Below are positions 1 through 8,514 of a stretch of 64,000 bases of DNA, in pieces. Location: assembly GCA_963722175.1 (NCBI GenBank), contig CAVRKA010000006.1, forward strand, positions 1 to 64,000. Reading direction: 5' to 3'. The notes beneath the pieces were generated by a model. That model saw nothing but the letters and a program-made list of their open reading frames with translations. It made no database searches and had not been told where the DNA came from. The DNA is from WHSW01 sp963722175. Lineage in GTDB: Bacteria; Actinomycetota; Thermoleophilia; Solirubrobacterales; 70-9. Within the stretch, counting starts at the first letter, position 1; each line of letters begins with the position of its first letter. The translations under genes were made by a program, and so were the position numbers.

Positions 1-247
1 TCGTCTTCTTGCCCGGCAGCACGGCGACCTTCGCCTGGCGCATCTCGATCTCGATCTGCGCGCCGCTGAGCACCGGCGGGATGACCAGCGGGCGCTTGAA
101 CCTGGCGGGCTTCAGCGCCGCAAGGCTGGAGGCGCCGAGGCGCGGGCGGCCCGGCAGCGCCAGGACCAGGGCGCCCGCCGCGGCAGCGGCGAGCAGGGCA
201 CGGCGCGAGAGGCGCCGGCCCTGATCCGCCTTCGGTTCCCCCGGGTT
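1..247 (-). CDS. Multicopper oxidase, N-terminal part (cut by window edge)
   Basis: The minus strand reads an open frame that runs off the left edge. It contains a Tat-type signal (SRRALLAAAAAG, then a hydrophobic stretch ending ALPG), followed by the segment FKRPLVIPPVLSG, which is typical of the mature N-terminus of bacterial multicopper oxidases. The enzyme would oxidise a substrate with four-electron reduction of O2 outside the membrane. It lies directly downstream of the cupredoxin gene, in the same direction. Oddity: no ATG, GTG or TTG lies between the cupredoxin stop and the Tat motif in any frame, and none was seen in this frame inside the cupredoxin gene, so the start is unresolved (indel or unusual start). 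The copper-binding half lies outside the window. Confidence 0.6.
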
Positions 248-249
248 CG

Positions 250-852
250 TTACGAGCCCTCGACGACTTCGATCTTGCCCTGCATCTCGGGATGCACGGC
301 GCAGACGAAGTAGAGCTCCTTGCCGACCGGAGCCGTGACCTCGCGCTGGAACTTCTCGCCCTTGCGCTCGAGGACGACCGAATCGCCCTTGCGCTTCAGG
401 CTGCCCTTGCGATCCCAGCCCTGCTTGCCCACCTCGACCGGGTTCTCCCCGATCTGACCGGTCTGCAGGTCTACCTCGTGCCACTTGATGATCGCACCGC
501 AGATCGCCTTGAACTTCTTTGCGCACGCCTTGAGCTGCTTCTTGCCCTTGGGCACGTCCTGCTCCCGCACGAGCGAGAACGTATGCGGTCCGATGGCGAC
601 CGGGTTGGTGTTGTTCTTGATCTGCAGCTGATTTCCGGCGGGCACGGTCGCCGGGGCGTCGAACAGGATCTCCTTGTCCCGGTGGATGAACTCGGCCTTG
701 ATCTTTGTCACGCCGGGCTTGGCCGACGCGGTCGTCGCCGTGGCGGATCCGCCGCCGGAGCCGACAACCGCGAGCGCGCCGAGAGCCCCGACCACTCCGA
801 GGACGCGAACGATTCGTGCTTTCCGCAACTCGATTCCCTTCTTCCGTTGCAC
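250..852 (-). CDS. Secreted cupredoxin-like copper protein
   Basis: 200 aa. Residues 12-35 form a hydrophobic signal/anchor segment. The rest is a plastocyanin-like beta-sandwich: PHTFSL with His90, and the C-terminal FVCAVHPEMQGKIEV carrying Cys184, His187 and Met190, the expected type-1 copper ligand pattern. It probably shuttles electrons on the outer face of the membrane. The multicopper oxidase gene follows at once on the same strand, so the two may form a redox pair. The mature protein is lysine-rich. Family assignment is firm from the ligands; the partner is inferred. Confidence 0.8.
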   Translation of the reverse strand: MQRKKGIELRKARIVRVLGVVGALGALAVVGSGGGSATATTASAKPGVTKIKAEFIHRDKEILFDAPATVPAGNQLQIKNNTNPVAIGPHTFSLVREQDVPKGKKQLKACAKKFKAICGAIIKWHEVDLQTGQIGENPVEVGKQGWDRKGSLKRKGDSVVLERKGEKFQREVTAPVGKELYFVCAVHPEMQGKIEVVEGS

Positions 853-922
853 GCCCGTGGGGTGTGCAAGTCCAGTGATCTGTCCCTGCCGCGCGACCCC
901 AGCGCGACGACTTTCCGCGCGG

Positions 923-1582
923 ATGGTAGCCAGCCGAGAAGATCCACCGGTGCTCGTGATCCACGCCGACGACTACGGGTATTCCGCCGCCTACGACGCC
1001 GGGATCGTCCGAGCGGCCGGGGCGGGGGCGATCGACGGCGCCTCGATCATGGTGATGCGCAGCCCCGATCCGTCGCCGCTGCTCGGGACCGCGATCGAGC
1101 TCGGCCTCCACCTCGAGGCCGGGCCTTCGCCGGACGAGCAGGCGGCCGCCTTCGAGCGCCTCGTCGGGCGCTCGCCCGACTACGTCGACGGCCATCACCA
1201 CGTGCACGCCGGCGAGGCGATCGCCGAAGCGGTCGCGAAGCTCGCGTTGCGGCTCGCGGTCCCGGTGCGGTCGGTGGACTCGCGCCACCGAACGTTCCTG
1301 CGCCGGCGCGGGGTCGCGACCCCGGATCTGCTGATCGGCCGGCTCGAGGAGTCCGAGCCGGCACTGCCGCCCGAGATCGAGTCCTGGCTCGCCGGGGCCG
1401 CGCCGTCGGCGGGCGTGACCGAGTGGTTCGTCCATCCTGGGTACGCCGACCCGTCGGCCGGGTCGGCCTACGACGCCGCGCGGTCCGAGGACCTGGCGCT
1501 GCTGCTCGAGCTCGGCGACCGCAGCCGCTGGGCCGAGCGCGGGATCAGGCGCGGGTCGCTCTCGCGCGAGCTTCGCTCTTAG
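923..1582 (+). CDS. YdjC/ChbG-like carbohydrate deacetylase family protein
   Basis: 219 aa from ATG 923; the frame is open further upstream but that part is antisense to the cupredoxin gene. HADDYG (residues 14-19) is the metal-binding Asp-Asp motif of the YdjC/HpnK family; GLHLE (61-65), DGHHHVH (89-95) and the later FVHPGYAD supply the remaining histidines. Family members remove N-acetyl groups from oligosaccharides or lipid-linked sugars. It is somewhat shorter than typical members (about 250 aa). Its 3' end overlaps the convergent wax-ester synthase gene by 38 bp. The substrate cannot be told from sequence. Confidence 0.75.
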   Translation: MVASREDPPVLVIHADDYGYSAAYDAGIVRAAGAGAIDGASIMVMRSPDPSPLLGTAIELGLHLEAGPSPDEQAAAFERLVGRSPDYVDGHHHVHAGEAIAEAVAKLALRLAVPVRSVDSRHRTFLRRRGVATPDLLIGRLEESEPALPPEIESWLAGAAPSAGVTEWFVHPGYADPSAGSAYDAARSEDLALLLELGDRSRWAERGIRRGSLSRELRS

Positions 1583-2987
1583 GAGCGCGCTTGCGGGCCT
1601 TCTTCTCGGCGGGCGCCAGCTCCCCGAGCTCGGCGAGCGAGGCCTCGAGGTCGCTCGCCAGCACGTCGAGATCCGGGAGCGCGTCGTAATCGCCGATCAG
1701 GCCGAAGTTGACCTGGCCGTTGTAGCTCATGATCCCGAAGCAGATCCCCTGGCGGCGGGCGAGCGGGACCATCGGGAAGATCGCCTGAAGCTCGCGCCCG
1801 AGCAGGTAGAGCGAGAACTGCGGGCCGGGGACGTTGGTGACGACGAGGTTGAAGAAGCGCTGGCGCGATTGCAGGCGCGCCGCCTGACCGGCGATCGTCG
1901 GCGGCGCGAAGTTGGTCAGCTCGGTCATCAGGGTCGCCCCAACGGCCTGCTTCGACTGCTTGAGGTCGCCCATGGTCGCGCTCACGAGCCCCAGGCGCTC
2001 GGCGGGGTCGTCGCACCAGACCGGTAGCGGCGCCATGTAGGAGGAGACGCGGTTGCCGAGCGCGCCGTGCTCGTCGGCGGTGCGGACGCTGATCGGGACC
2101 ATCGCCCGCAGCTCGAGCTCGTGGGTCGAGTGACCCCGGCCGCGCAGGTAGCGGCTGAGCGCGCCGGCGACGGCGGCGAGGACGACGTCGTTGACGGTGC
2201 CGCCGGCGACGTTCTTGATCCGCTTCAGCTCGGCGAGCTCGACCTGCACGGTTGCGAACCGACGGTAGGGGCCGATCTCGACGTTGAACGGGGAGTCGGG
2301 GGCGCCGAGGCCGGCACGGGCGAAGGCGCCTGCGGCCTCGGCGGCGTCGATCCCGGCGCGCAGGATCCGTCGCGGGGCGCGGAACAGCGCCCGGACGCCG
2401 CGCACGGCCTCGGCCGGGCTGGTCGCGCGCTCGAGCAGCGCCTCTCCGAGCACCTGAGCATCGCTCGGCTCGGGGTGGGGGGTCCACGGCTCCGCCTGGG
2501 GCACGGCCTCGGGCTCGCGCTCGGTGTCGAACAGGACGTTGGTTATGTCAACCCCGGAGACGCCGTCGATCAGGCAGTGGTGGGACTTGGTGACGATCGC
2601 GAAGCGGTTGCCCTCCACCTTGTCGACGAGCCACATCTCCCAGAGCGGCTTCGAGCGGTCGAGGCGCTGCGAGAAGACGCGGGCGGCCAGCGTCCGCAGC
2701 TGCTCCTCGGAGCCGGGGTCGGGCAGCGCCGTGTGCCGGATGTGGTAGCGGAGGTTGAACTGCGGGTCGTCGACCCACTTCGGGCGCCCCTGGCCGTAGG
2801 GGACGGTGCGCAGCTTCTGGCGGAAGCGCGGGACCAGGTGCAGGCGCGACTCGATGTGCGCGAGCATCTCGTCGTACTCGGGCGTCGAACCCTCGAACAG
2901 GGTCGTCGACGCGACGTGCATGTGCGCCGGGCCGCTCTCCAGGTAGAGGAACGAGGCGTCGAGACCACTGAGGCGGGCAGAGTTCAT
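1545..2987 (-). CDS. Wax ester synthase / diacylglycerol acyltransferase (WS/DGAT)
   Basis: 480 aa. HHCLIDG at residues 136-142 is the HHxxxDG catalytic motif of the bacterial WS/DGAT family; the N-terminus (LSGLDASFLYLES) and length also match. The enzyme joins fatty acyl-CoA to a long-chain alcohol or diacylglycerol to make wax esters or triacylglycerol for storage bodies, usually at the cytoplasmic membrane. The C-terminal tail is basic and lysine-rich. It is a single gene with no lipid-gene neighbours. Whether TAG or wax is the product is unknown. Confidence 0.9.
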   Translation of the reverse strand: MNSARLSGLDASFLYLESGPAHMHVASTTLFEGSTPEYDEMLAHIESRLHLVPRFRQKLRTVPYGQGRPKWVDDPQFNLRYHIRHTALPDPGSEEQLRTLAARVFSQRLDRSKPLWEMWLVDKVEGNRFAIVTKSHHCLIDGVSGVDITNVLFDTEREPEAVPQAEPWTPHPEPSDAQVLGEALLERATSPAEAVRGVRALFRAPRRILRAGIDAAEAAGAFARAGLGAPDSPFNVEIGPYRRFATVQVELAELKRIKNVAGGTVNDVVLAAVAGALSRYLRGRGHSTHELELRAMVPISVRTADEHGALGNRVSSYMAPLPVWCDDPAERLGLVSATMGDLKQSKQAVGATLMTELTNFAPPTIAGQAARLQSRQRFFNLVVTNVPGPQFSLYLLGRELQAIFPMVPLARRQGICFGIMSYNGQVNFGLIGDYDALPDLDVLASDLEASLAELGELAPAEKKARKRAPKSEARARATRA

Positions 2988-3080
2988 GCACGGATCTTTT
3001 CAAACGGCTTCGGTTTGTGATGGCCGTCACAGAGGAACGCATGTTTGGGTCCTACGTTCGTGGGGACAAAGACGGGAAAC

Positions 3081-3260
3081 CCCAATGCCTAACCGCCTTC
3101 GGCCAGCTCGAAGGTGGGCGGGGAACCCACCGCCGCTGACGCGGCTGCCGCTCGCTCGATGCCGGCGGCTCAGGGGCGAATCGAGCCGTGATCGGCTCCT
3201 AGCGCGCACCGAACTCCGGCGCCCGCGAGCCCGACAGCTAACCCCGTAGGCGCGAAAGGA
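3081..3260 (+). promoter_or_regulatory. Cyclic di-AMP riboswitch (ydaO/yuaA type)
   Basis: The leader of the RlpA-like gene carries conserved blocks of this class: CCTAACCGCC near 3088, GGGGAACCCACC near 3120, an internal GGGGCGAATCG block near 3174, and the diagnostic 3' block GCCCGACAGCTAACCCCGTA (3229-3248) followed by GGCG. Short pairings lie between them. In actinobacteria this riboswitch sits ahead of cell-wall hydrolase genes (for example rpfA) and usually lowers expression when c-di-AMP is high. It ends about 10-15 nt before the start codon at 3271. Boundaries are approximate. Confidence 0.85.
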
Positions 3261-3270
3261 AGACAAGAAG

Positions 3271-4185
3271 ATGCGACGGTTCCGCCGCCGGCGGAGGCGT
3301 ATTGCAGCCGCAGCGCTGCTGCCTCTGGCCGCGACACTGACGACGAGCGCGCTCGCCGCCACGCCCTTCGTGGACAGGAGCGCGAAGATCGACGCCTCGA
3401 AGCGCAGCGTCCCGATCGGCGACAGCGTCACCCTCCGGGGTGTCTTCCCCGGCGCCGCCAACGTGCCGATCGAGCTTCTCTACCGGGCCCAGGGCGCGCG
3501 CGCCTGGCACACGGCCGCGCAGGGGCGCACCGGCGCCTCGGGCGGCTACACGGTGCGCGTGAAGCCGCGCCGGACCGCCTCCTGGCGGGCCGAGGTGGGC
3601 GCCGCCGCCGCCCAGGACTCAAGCACGGGCGGGGAGCGGGTCGCCGTGCGCTCGAAGACGAGCGCGAGCATCGGCGGCCGCCACGCGCTCGCCGGCGACG
3701 AGATCAAGGTCAGGGGCCACGTGACGCCGGCCGGCGAGAAGCGCAAGGTCGTCGTCCGGATCGGCGACGAGAAGCTGACCACGCGCGCCGGGCGCGACGG
3801 CCGCTACAAGGCCGCGTGGGAGGCGCCGAGCACCGGGTCGTATCCGGTCTCCGTGCGGGCGCACTCGAACGAGGACGCCACCGGCAGCCGCGAGTCGGCG
3901 GGACGGGTGCTGGTCTACCGAAACGCGTCCGCATCCTGGTACGGCCCGGGCCTCTACGGCAACCCGATGGCGTGTGGCGGGACCCTGACCGCGGCAACGA
4001 TGGGCGTCGCGCACAAGACCCTGCCCTGCGGGACCAAGGTCCACCTGCGTTACAACGGCAACTCGGTGACCGTGCCGGTGGTCGACCGTGGGCCGTACGC
4101 GGGCAACCGCGAGTACGACCTGACCTCGGCCACCAAGCAGGCGCTCGGCTTCCCCGACGTCGGCACCGTGCAGACCACGCGGTAG
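3271..4185 (+). CDS. Secreted RlpA-like double-psi beta-barrel protein with two beta-sandwich repeats
   Basis: 304 aa. An arginine-rich N-terminus and signal peptide end near ALAA (about residue 30). Two Ig-like beta-sandwich repeats follow (about 36-112 and 125-210), then an RlpA-type double-psi beta-barrel (about 215-304) with ASWYGPG, two cysteines (MACGG, LPCGT) and DRGPYAGNREYDLT. RlpA proteins act on or bind peptidoglycan; actinobacterial members are linked to remodelling. The c-di-AMP riboswitch just upstream supports a role in the wall under turgor or osmotic control. An AAGGAAG ribosome site precedes ATG 3271. Enzyme activity is not proven by sequence. Confidence 0.85.
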   Translation: MRRFRRRRRRIAAAALLPLAATLTTSALAATPFVDRSAKIDASKRSVPIGDSVTLRGVFPGAANVPIELLYRAQGARAWHTAAQGRTGASGGYTVRVKPRRTASWRAEVGAAAAQDSSTGGERVAVRSKTSASIGGRHALAGDEIKVRGHVTPAGEKRKVVVRIGDEKLTTRAGRDGRYKAAWEAPSTGSYPVSVRAHSNEDATGSRESAGRVLVYRNASASWYGPGLYGNPMACGGTLTAATMGVAHKTLPCGTKVHLRYNGNSVTVPVVDRGPYAGNREYDLTSATKQALGFPDVGTVQTTR

Positions 4186-4200
4186 CCGGCTGCTTGGCTC

Positions 4201-4218
4201 GCCGGCCCGCCCGCCGGC
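4201..4218 (+). terminator. GC hairpin after the RlpA-like gene
   Basis: GCCGGC (4201-4206) and GCCGGC (4213-4218) pair around a 6-nt loop, 15 nt after the stop codon. There is no U-tract, so intrinsic termination would be weak. Confidence 0.35.
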
Positions 4219-4261
4219 GGTAAAGTCGGTGGGCGGGCCAACAAGCGACAAGGAAGGGACG

Positions 4262-4516
4262 ATGGAGGACACCGACGAGTTCGAGGCGCACGACCTGGAG
4301 GAGCGCCGAACGGAGGAGCAGCGCGCGGTCAACGAGGGCGGCGGCGGCGAGGCCGAGGGCTTCGAGCTCGCCGAGGAGGAGCTGATCGAGCACGCCTCCC
4401 ACGGCGACCCCGGTCCCGACCCGAGCAATCTGGCCGGATCGGCGGAGAACTACCGCGGTGACGAGGGCGGCGAGGCCGACCACGAGCACTCGAGCGAGGA
4501 CGACGAGGACCGGTAA
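4262..4516 (+). CDS. Small, extremely acidic protein of unknown function
   Basis: 84 aa from ATG 4262, preceded by AAGGAAGGG. The composition is dominated by Glu, Asp and Gly (EELIEHASHGDPGPDP, DEGGEADHEHSSEDDEDR); it has no membrane segment and is probably disordered. It lies 10 nt ahead of another small gene on the same strand. I do not recognise the family. Confidence 0.6.
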   Translation: MEDTDEFEAHDLEERRTEEQRAVNEGGGGEAEGFELAEEELIEHASHGDPGPDPSNLAGSAENYRGDEGGEADHEHSSEDDEDR

Positions 4517-4526
4517 ACGGGGACGC

Positions 4527-4823
4527 GTGAGCTCGGAGGCGAAGAACCTCGAGGCGATCTCGAAGGCGATCGACCAGCACAACGCCACCTGCCCGTGGCC
4601 GGCGTCCGAGGTCCGGATGAACCCCTACGAGGTCGAGCGCCTCGCCTGGGACGAGATCCGCGGCCTGCCGGTGGTCGCCGACCCCGAGATCGGCACCGGG
4701 CGCTTCCGGATCGTCTGCTCGCGCGAGGGTGACGGCGAGGAGCTCGAGGAGGTCGAGGCGATCGGGACTCCCGTCGAGGTCGGCGTCGGCGGCGACGACC
4801 CGCCGATCATCCCGCCGGTCTAA
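4527..4823 (+). CDS. Small conserved-looking soluble protein of unknown function
   Basis: 98 aa from GTG 4527, 10 nt after the acidic gene. It contains HNATCPWPASEVRMNPYEVERL and WDEIRGLPVV, and ends with an acidic patch and PPIIPPV. It has one cysteine and no signal or membrane segment. Coding-like third-position GC and tight spacing support it as real and probably co-transcribed with the acidic protein. I do not recognise the function. Confidence 0.6.
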   Translation: MSSEAKNLEAISKAIDQHNATCPWPASEVRMNPYEVERLAWDEIRGLPVVADPEIGTGRFRIVCSREGDGEELEEVEAIGTPVEVGVGGDDPPIIPPV

Positions 4824-4919
4824 ACCCGCCCATCATTCCTCCGGTTAAAGGTTCACCGCGCACGCGGCGAGGGACGGGAACAACTCGCGCCACGTCCTCC
4901 GCTCCCGCTCGAATCAATT

Positions 4920-4950
4920 GTCCGCGGCTGCGCCGCGGACTTCTTGTTCT
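4920..4950 (+). terminator. Intrinsic terminator hairpin between convergent genes
   Basis: A perfect 9-bp stem, GTCCGCGGC (4920-4928) and GCCGCGGAC (4932-4940), has a 3-nt loop and is followed by TTCTTGTTCT. It sits between the small plus-strand genes and the convergent ccdA gene and is best oriented to stop the plus-strand transcript. Confidence 0.65.
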
Positions 4951-4998
4951 GCTCCCGCGTCCGGGCGTGCGCGGTCAACCTTGGTACCTCTTGTTGCC

Positions 4999-5727
4999 TC
5001 ACAAGTTGAGACCCAATTCGTTGGTGACCTTCTGGGCCCAGACGTTGAGCTCGGAGAAAGCGCCGCTGAGAATCAGGACGCCCATCACGATCAGGATTCC
5101 GCCGCCGGTGGCGACGATCGCCGCGTAGTGGCGCTTGATGACCGCGAACGCGGACGTCGCCCGCGAGAAGGCGAGCGCCGTGATCAGGAACGGCACCGCA
5201 AGGCCGAGCGAGTACACGGCGAGCAGGAAGGCGCCGTGTGCCGCCTCGCCCTGGATCCCGGCGAGCGTCAGGACGCCGCCGAGCGCCGGGCCCACGCACG
5301 GCGTCCAGGCGACCGAGAAGGCGGCGCCGGCGACGATCGGCCCGCCCCTGCCGGCCCGGGCGAGCAGCGCGTCGACGTGCCACTCGCGGTTCAACCGGTC
5401 GACGTAGGTCGCGGCGATGAACAGGACGCCCATCACGATCAGCAGCACGGCGCCGATGTCGGTGAGCAGGTCCTGGTGGTCGCGCAGCGTCGATCCGAGC
5501 GCGGTCGCGGTCAGCCCGAGGAGGATGAAGACGGTCGAGAACGAGGCGATGAACAGGAGGCTGGGCACCAGGACGCGGCGCCAATCGGCCTGATCGATCT
5601 CATCGACGCGGACCCCGCTGATCACGGAGAGGTAGCCGGGCACGAGCGGCAGCACGCACGGGGACACGAACGAGACCAGGCCGGCGACGAAGGCGACCGG
5701 AACATCCGCTCCGTTCACTGGGTCCAT
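4999..5727 (-). CDS. ccdA: CcdA-type cytochrome c biogenesis / thiol-disulfide transmembrane protein
   Basis: 242 aa, about six hydrophobic helices. The paired redox cysteines are visible in FVSPCVLPLVPGYLS (N-terminal) and VAWTPCVGPALGGVL (middle), the hallmark of the CcdA/DsbD transmembrane domain that moves reducing equivalents from cytoplasmic thioredoxin to exported thiol proteins. It lies 23 nt downstream of the thioredoxin-domain gene on the same strand, a fitting electron-donor partner. Confidence 0.9.
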   Translation of the reverse strand: MDPVNGADVPVAFVAGLVSFVSPCVLPLVPGYLSVISGVRVDEIDQADWRRVLVPSLLFIASFSTVFILLGLTATALGSTLRDHQDLLTDIGAVLLIVMGVLFIAATYVDRLNREWHVDALLARAGRGGPIVAGAAFSVAWTPCVGPALGGVLTLAGIQGEAAHGAFLLAVYSLGLAVPFLITALAFSRATSAFAVIKRHYAAIVATGGGILIVMGVLILSGAFSELNVWAQKVTNELGLNL

Positions 5728-5750
5728 GGGCCTGTTCTACCGGCGCCGGA

Positions 5751-6509
5751 TCAGTTCAGCGCCGCGGCCAGGCGGCGGCGGTGTACGCGAGCGAGCTCGT
5801 GGTCGGCGCCCAGCTCGGCGAAGATGCCGACCATCGCGCGCCGGATCAGATCCCGCCGGTCGGGGTCGTCGGTGGCGACGATCGCCTCCTGAAGCGCCTC
5901 GAGCGCGGACTCGTAGTCCTCGGAATCCCAGGCGTCGAAGCCGCGCGCTAGCAGCTCTTCGAGCCGGTCGCCGGTCTCCTGGCTCAGTCGCGCACGGGCC
6001 GCGAGGCCCTCGGCGCGAAAGTCTCCCCGGAGCGGCTCCAGCAGCTCCAGCGCCTCCCCGGTATCGCCGCGGGCCAGCATGATCTTGCCGAGGCCGGCGG
6101 CCGCGTCGCCGTGCTCCGGGTCGATGGCCAGCGCCTGGCGGAGCGACTCCTCGTCGCCGGCAGCGGCGAGCTCGTCCGCCGGCGACGGGACCAGAGTGTC
6201 GAGCCACCGCGCGATCTGCGCCGGTGGGATCGCCCCGGTGAACTCGGCGACAACCTGGCCGTCGCGAAACGCCTTCACGGCCGGGATCCCCTGGACCCCG
6301 AAGCTGGCGGCGAGCGACTGGTTGGCGTCGACGTCGACCTTGGCGAGCTCGACCCTGCCGTCCCGCTTCGCGATCGCGGCCTCGAGCGCCGGCGTCAGCT
6401 GGCGGCACGGGCCGCACCACTCGGCCCAGAAGTCGACGACGACCGGCACCTCTCGGGAGCGGTCGACCACCTCGGCGACGAAGTCGGATTCGGTTACATC
6501 CTTGCTCAC
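5751..6509 (-). CDS. YbbN/CnoX-like thioredoxin with C-terminal TPR region
   Basis: 252 aa. The N-terminal thioredoxin domain (about 1-110) has WAEWCGPCRQLTP, so unlike some YbbN proteins it keeps a full CGPC redox site. The C-terminal half is alpha-helical with TPR-like repeats (LAIDPEHGDAAAGLGKIML, LLEPLRGDF), matching the YbbN/CnoX co-chaperone-redoxin layout. It probably protects or reduces client proteins and may feed electrons to the adjacent CcdA. It is divergent from the AlgH gene, 38 nt apart. Confidence 0.85.
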   Translation of the reverse strand: MSKDVTESDFVAEVVDRSREVPVVVDFWAEWCGPCRQLTPALEAAIAKRDGRVELAKVDVDANQSLAASFGVQGIPAVKAFRDGQVVAEFTGAIPPAQIARWLDTLVPSPADELAAAGDEESLRQALAIDPEHGDAAAGLGKIMLARGDTGEALELLEPLRGDFRAEGLAARARLSQETGDRLEELLARGFDAWDSEDYESALEALQEAIVATDDPDRRDLIRRAMVGIFAELGADHELARVHRRRLAAALN

Positions 6510-6547
6510 GATGTCATCGAGATTAGCGAGCGGGCAGAATCAGCCCG

Positions 6548-7132
6548 ATGGCTGAATCGGGCCAAGAGCCGGAGCAGGACAAGGCCGAAACCTCGTTGCG
6601 CGGCAGGCTGTTGATCGCATCGCCGGCGCTCGTCGATCCCAACTTCGCCCGCACGGTCGTGCTGATCACCGAACACGCCGCGGAGGGCGCGATGGGCGTC
6701 GTCCTCAACCGGCCCTCGGAGATCGAGGTCGGCGACGTGGCGCCGGAGCTGGCGTCCGTGGTCGTCGAGGGCGAGCCCGTGTTCATCGGCGGTCCGGTGC
6801 AGCCGCAGGCGCTGGTCGTCCTCGCCGAGTTCAGCGACTCGCGCGCCGCAGCCTGGATCATCGCCGAGGACGTCGGCTTCGTCGCCGCCGATACGGACTA
6901 CGGCGACCTCTCCGACGTCGTTCGCCGCGGCCGCGTGTACGCGGGCTACTCCGGCTGGGACGCCGGACAGCTGGAGGTCGAGCTCGCCGAGGAGGCGTGG
7001 ATCATCGAGCCGCCGCTGCCGGCCGAGCTGTTCCCGGACGATCCGCTGGCGCTCTGGCACGACGTGCTCGCCCGCAAGGGCGGTCAGTTCGCGTTGATCT
7101 CCAGAATGCCCGACGACCCGAGTGTGAACTGA
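6548..7132 (+). CDS. YqgE/AlgH (UPF0301) family protein
   Basis: 194 aa. GRLLIASPALVDPNFARTVV, HAAEGAMGVVLNRPSE and VFIGGPVQPQALV are signature segments of the YqgE/AlgH family. The biochemical role of the family is unsettled. Family assignment is firm; function is unknown. The flavin monooxygenase follows 8 nt downstream, suggesting co-transcription. Confidence 0.9.
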   Translation: MAESGQEPEQDKAETSLRGRLLIASPALVDPNFARTVVLITEHAAEGAMGVVLNRPSEIEVGDVAPELASVVVEGEPVFIGGPVQPQALVVLAEFSDSRAAAWIIAEDVGFVAADTDYGDLSDVVRRGRVYAGYSGWDAGQLEVELAEEAWIIEPPLPAELFPDDPLALWHDVLARKGGQFALISRMPDDPSVN

Positions 7133-7140
7133 GCGAGGCG

Positions 7141-8514
7141 ATGGGCACGGCGACGGAGAAGGTTTGCGTGATCGGCGCGGGATCCTCCGGGATCGCCTCC
7201 TGCCAGGTGCTGAACGCGCGCGGAATCGAGTTCGACTGCTTCGAGGTCGGCTCGGGGGTGGGCGGCAACTGGCGCTATCTGAACGACAACGGAATGTCGT
7301 CCGCCTACCGGTCGCTGCACATCAACACCTCGCGGCGGATGATGGCCTACGCGACCTACCCGATGCCGGAGGACTACCCGGACTATCCGAGCCACTGGGA
7401 GATCGCCAAGTACTTCGACGACTACGTCGACCACTTCGGCTTCCGCGACCGGATCCGCTTCCGGACCGAGGTCACCCACGTCGGGCCGGGCGACGGCGGC
7501 GGCTGGACGGTGAGCTGGCGCAACCTGGAGAGCGGCGAGCAGGGTTCGGAGCGCTACGGGTCCGTCTTCGTCGCCAACGGCCATCACTGGGACGCGCGCT
7601 GGCCGGAACCGCCGTTTCCAGGCCAGGACGACTTCGACGGCGTGCAGATCCACGTCCACGACTACAAGACCCCCGACGTGATCGAGGGCATGCGGGTGCT
7701 GGTGCTCGGGATCGGTAACTCGGCCTGCGACGTGGCGGTCGAGTCGTCGCGGATCGCGTCGAGGACCCTGCTGGCGATGCGGCGCGGCGCCTGGATCTTC
7801 CCGAAGTACCTGAACGGCAAGCCGGTCGACGAGCTCGGGAACGCGCTCACCAGCCGCCTGCCGATCGCCGTGACCAGGTTCATGTACCTGCGGGCGCTGA
7901 AAACGGCGACCGGCCATCCGATGGACTACGGCCTGCCGGAGCCCGACCACAAGCTCGCCGAGGCGCACCCGACTATCTCCGCCGAGCTGCTCTCGCGGAT
8001 CGGCCACGGCGACATCCAGGTGAAGCCGAACATCGCCGGGTTTGCCGGCGGCCGCATGGTCCGGTTCGACGACGGCTCGGAGGAGGAGGTCGACGTCGTC
8101 GTCTACTGCACCGGCTACAAGATCAGCTTCCCGTTCCTCGGCGAGGGCCTGATCTCGGCGCCCGACAACGAGATCCCGCTCTACCGCCGGGTGGTCAGCC
8201 CCGAGCATCCGGGGCTCTACTTCATCGGCCTGCTGCAGCCGCTGGGGGCGATCATGCCGATCGCCGAGGCACAGTCGGAGTGGATCGCCGACGTCCTCGA
8301 GGGCAGGGCCGGCCTCCCGGACGCCGAGCGGATGCGGCGGGTGATCGTCCGCGAGCGGGAGCGGATGGCGAAGCGCTACGTCGCCTCGAAGCGGCACACG
8401 ATCCAGGTCGACTTCGAGCCCTACATGCGGACGATTCGCCGCGAGCGGCGCCCCGGGCCGCTGAGCCGGGTGCGCGCCAATCGCGCTCACGAGCTGAAGT
8501 TGGGGGCGACCTGA
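7141..8514 (+). CDS. Flavin-containing monooxygenase
   Basis: 457 aa from ATG 7141, 8 nt after the AlgH-family gene. VIGAGSSGIASC near residue 10 is the FAD Rossmann motif; VLVLGIGNSACD is the NADPH-binding Rossmann motif; FVANGHHWDARWPEP lies where class B monooxygenases carry their fingerprint. It is expected to use NADPH and O2 to oxygenate soft nucleophiles (N or S) or, less likely, ketones. The substrate is unknown. The FUSC gene begins at its stop codon. Confidence 0.85.
   Translation: MGTATEKVCVIGAGSSGIASCQVLNARGIEFDCFEVGSGVGGNWRYLNDNGMSSAYRSLHINTSRRMMAYATYPMPEDYPDYPSHWEIAKYFDDYVDHFGFRDRIRFRTEVTHVGPGDGGGWTVSWRNLESGEQGSERYGSVFVANGHHWDARWPEPPFPGQDDFDGVQIHVHDYKTPDVIEGMRVLVLGIGNSACDVAVESSRIASRTLLAMRRGAWIFPKYLNGKPVDELGNALTSRLPIAVTRFMYLRALKTATGHPMDYGLPEPDHKLAEAHPTISAELLSRIGHGDIQVKPNIAGFAGGRMVRFDDGSEEEVDVVVYCTGYKISFPFLGEGLISAPDNEIPLYRRVVSPEHPGLYFIGLLQPLGAIMPIAEAQSEWIADVLEGRAGLPDAERMRRVIVRERERMAKRYVASKRHTIQVDFEPYMRTIRRERRPGPLSRVRANRAHELKLGAT

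Noticed and set aside
292..1689. A 465-aa plus-strand frame over the cupredoxin and deacetylase genes
   Set aside because: It is a shadow in a third frame; both real genes have clear motifs in other frames.
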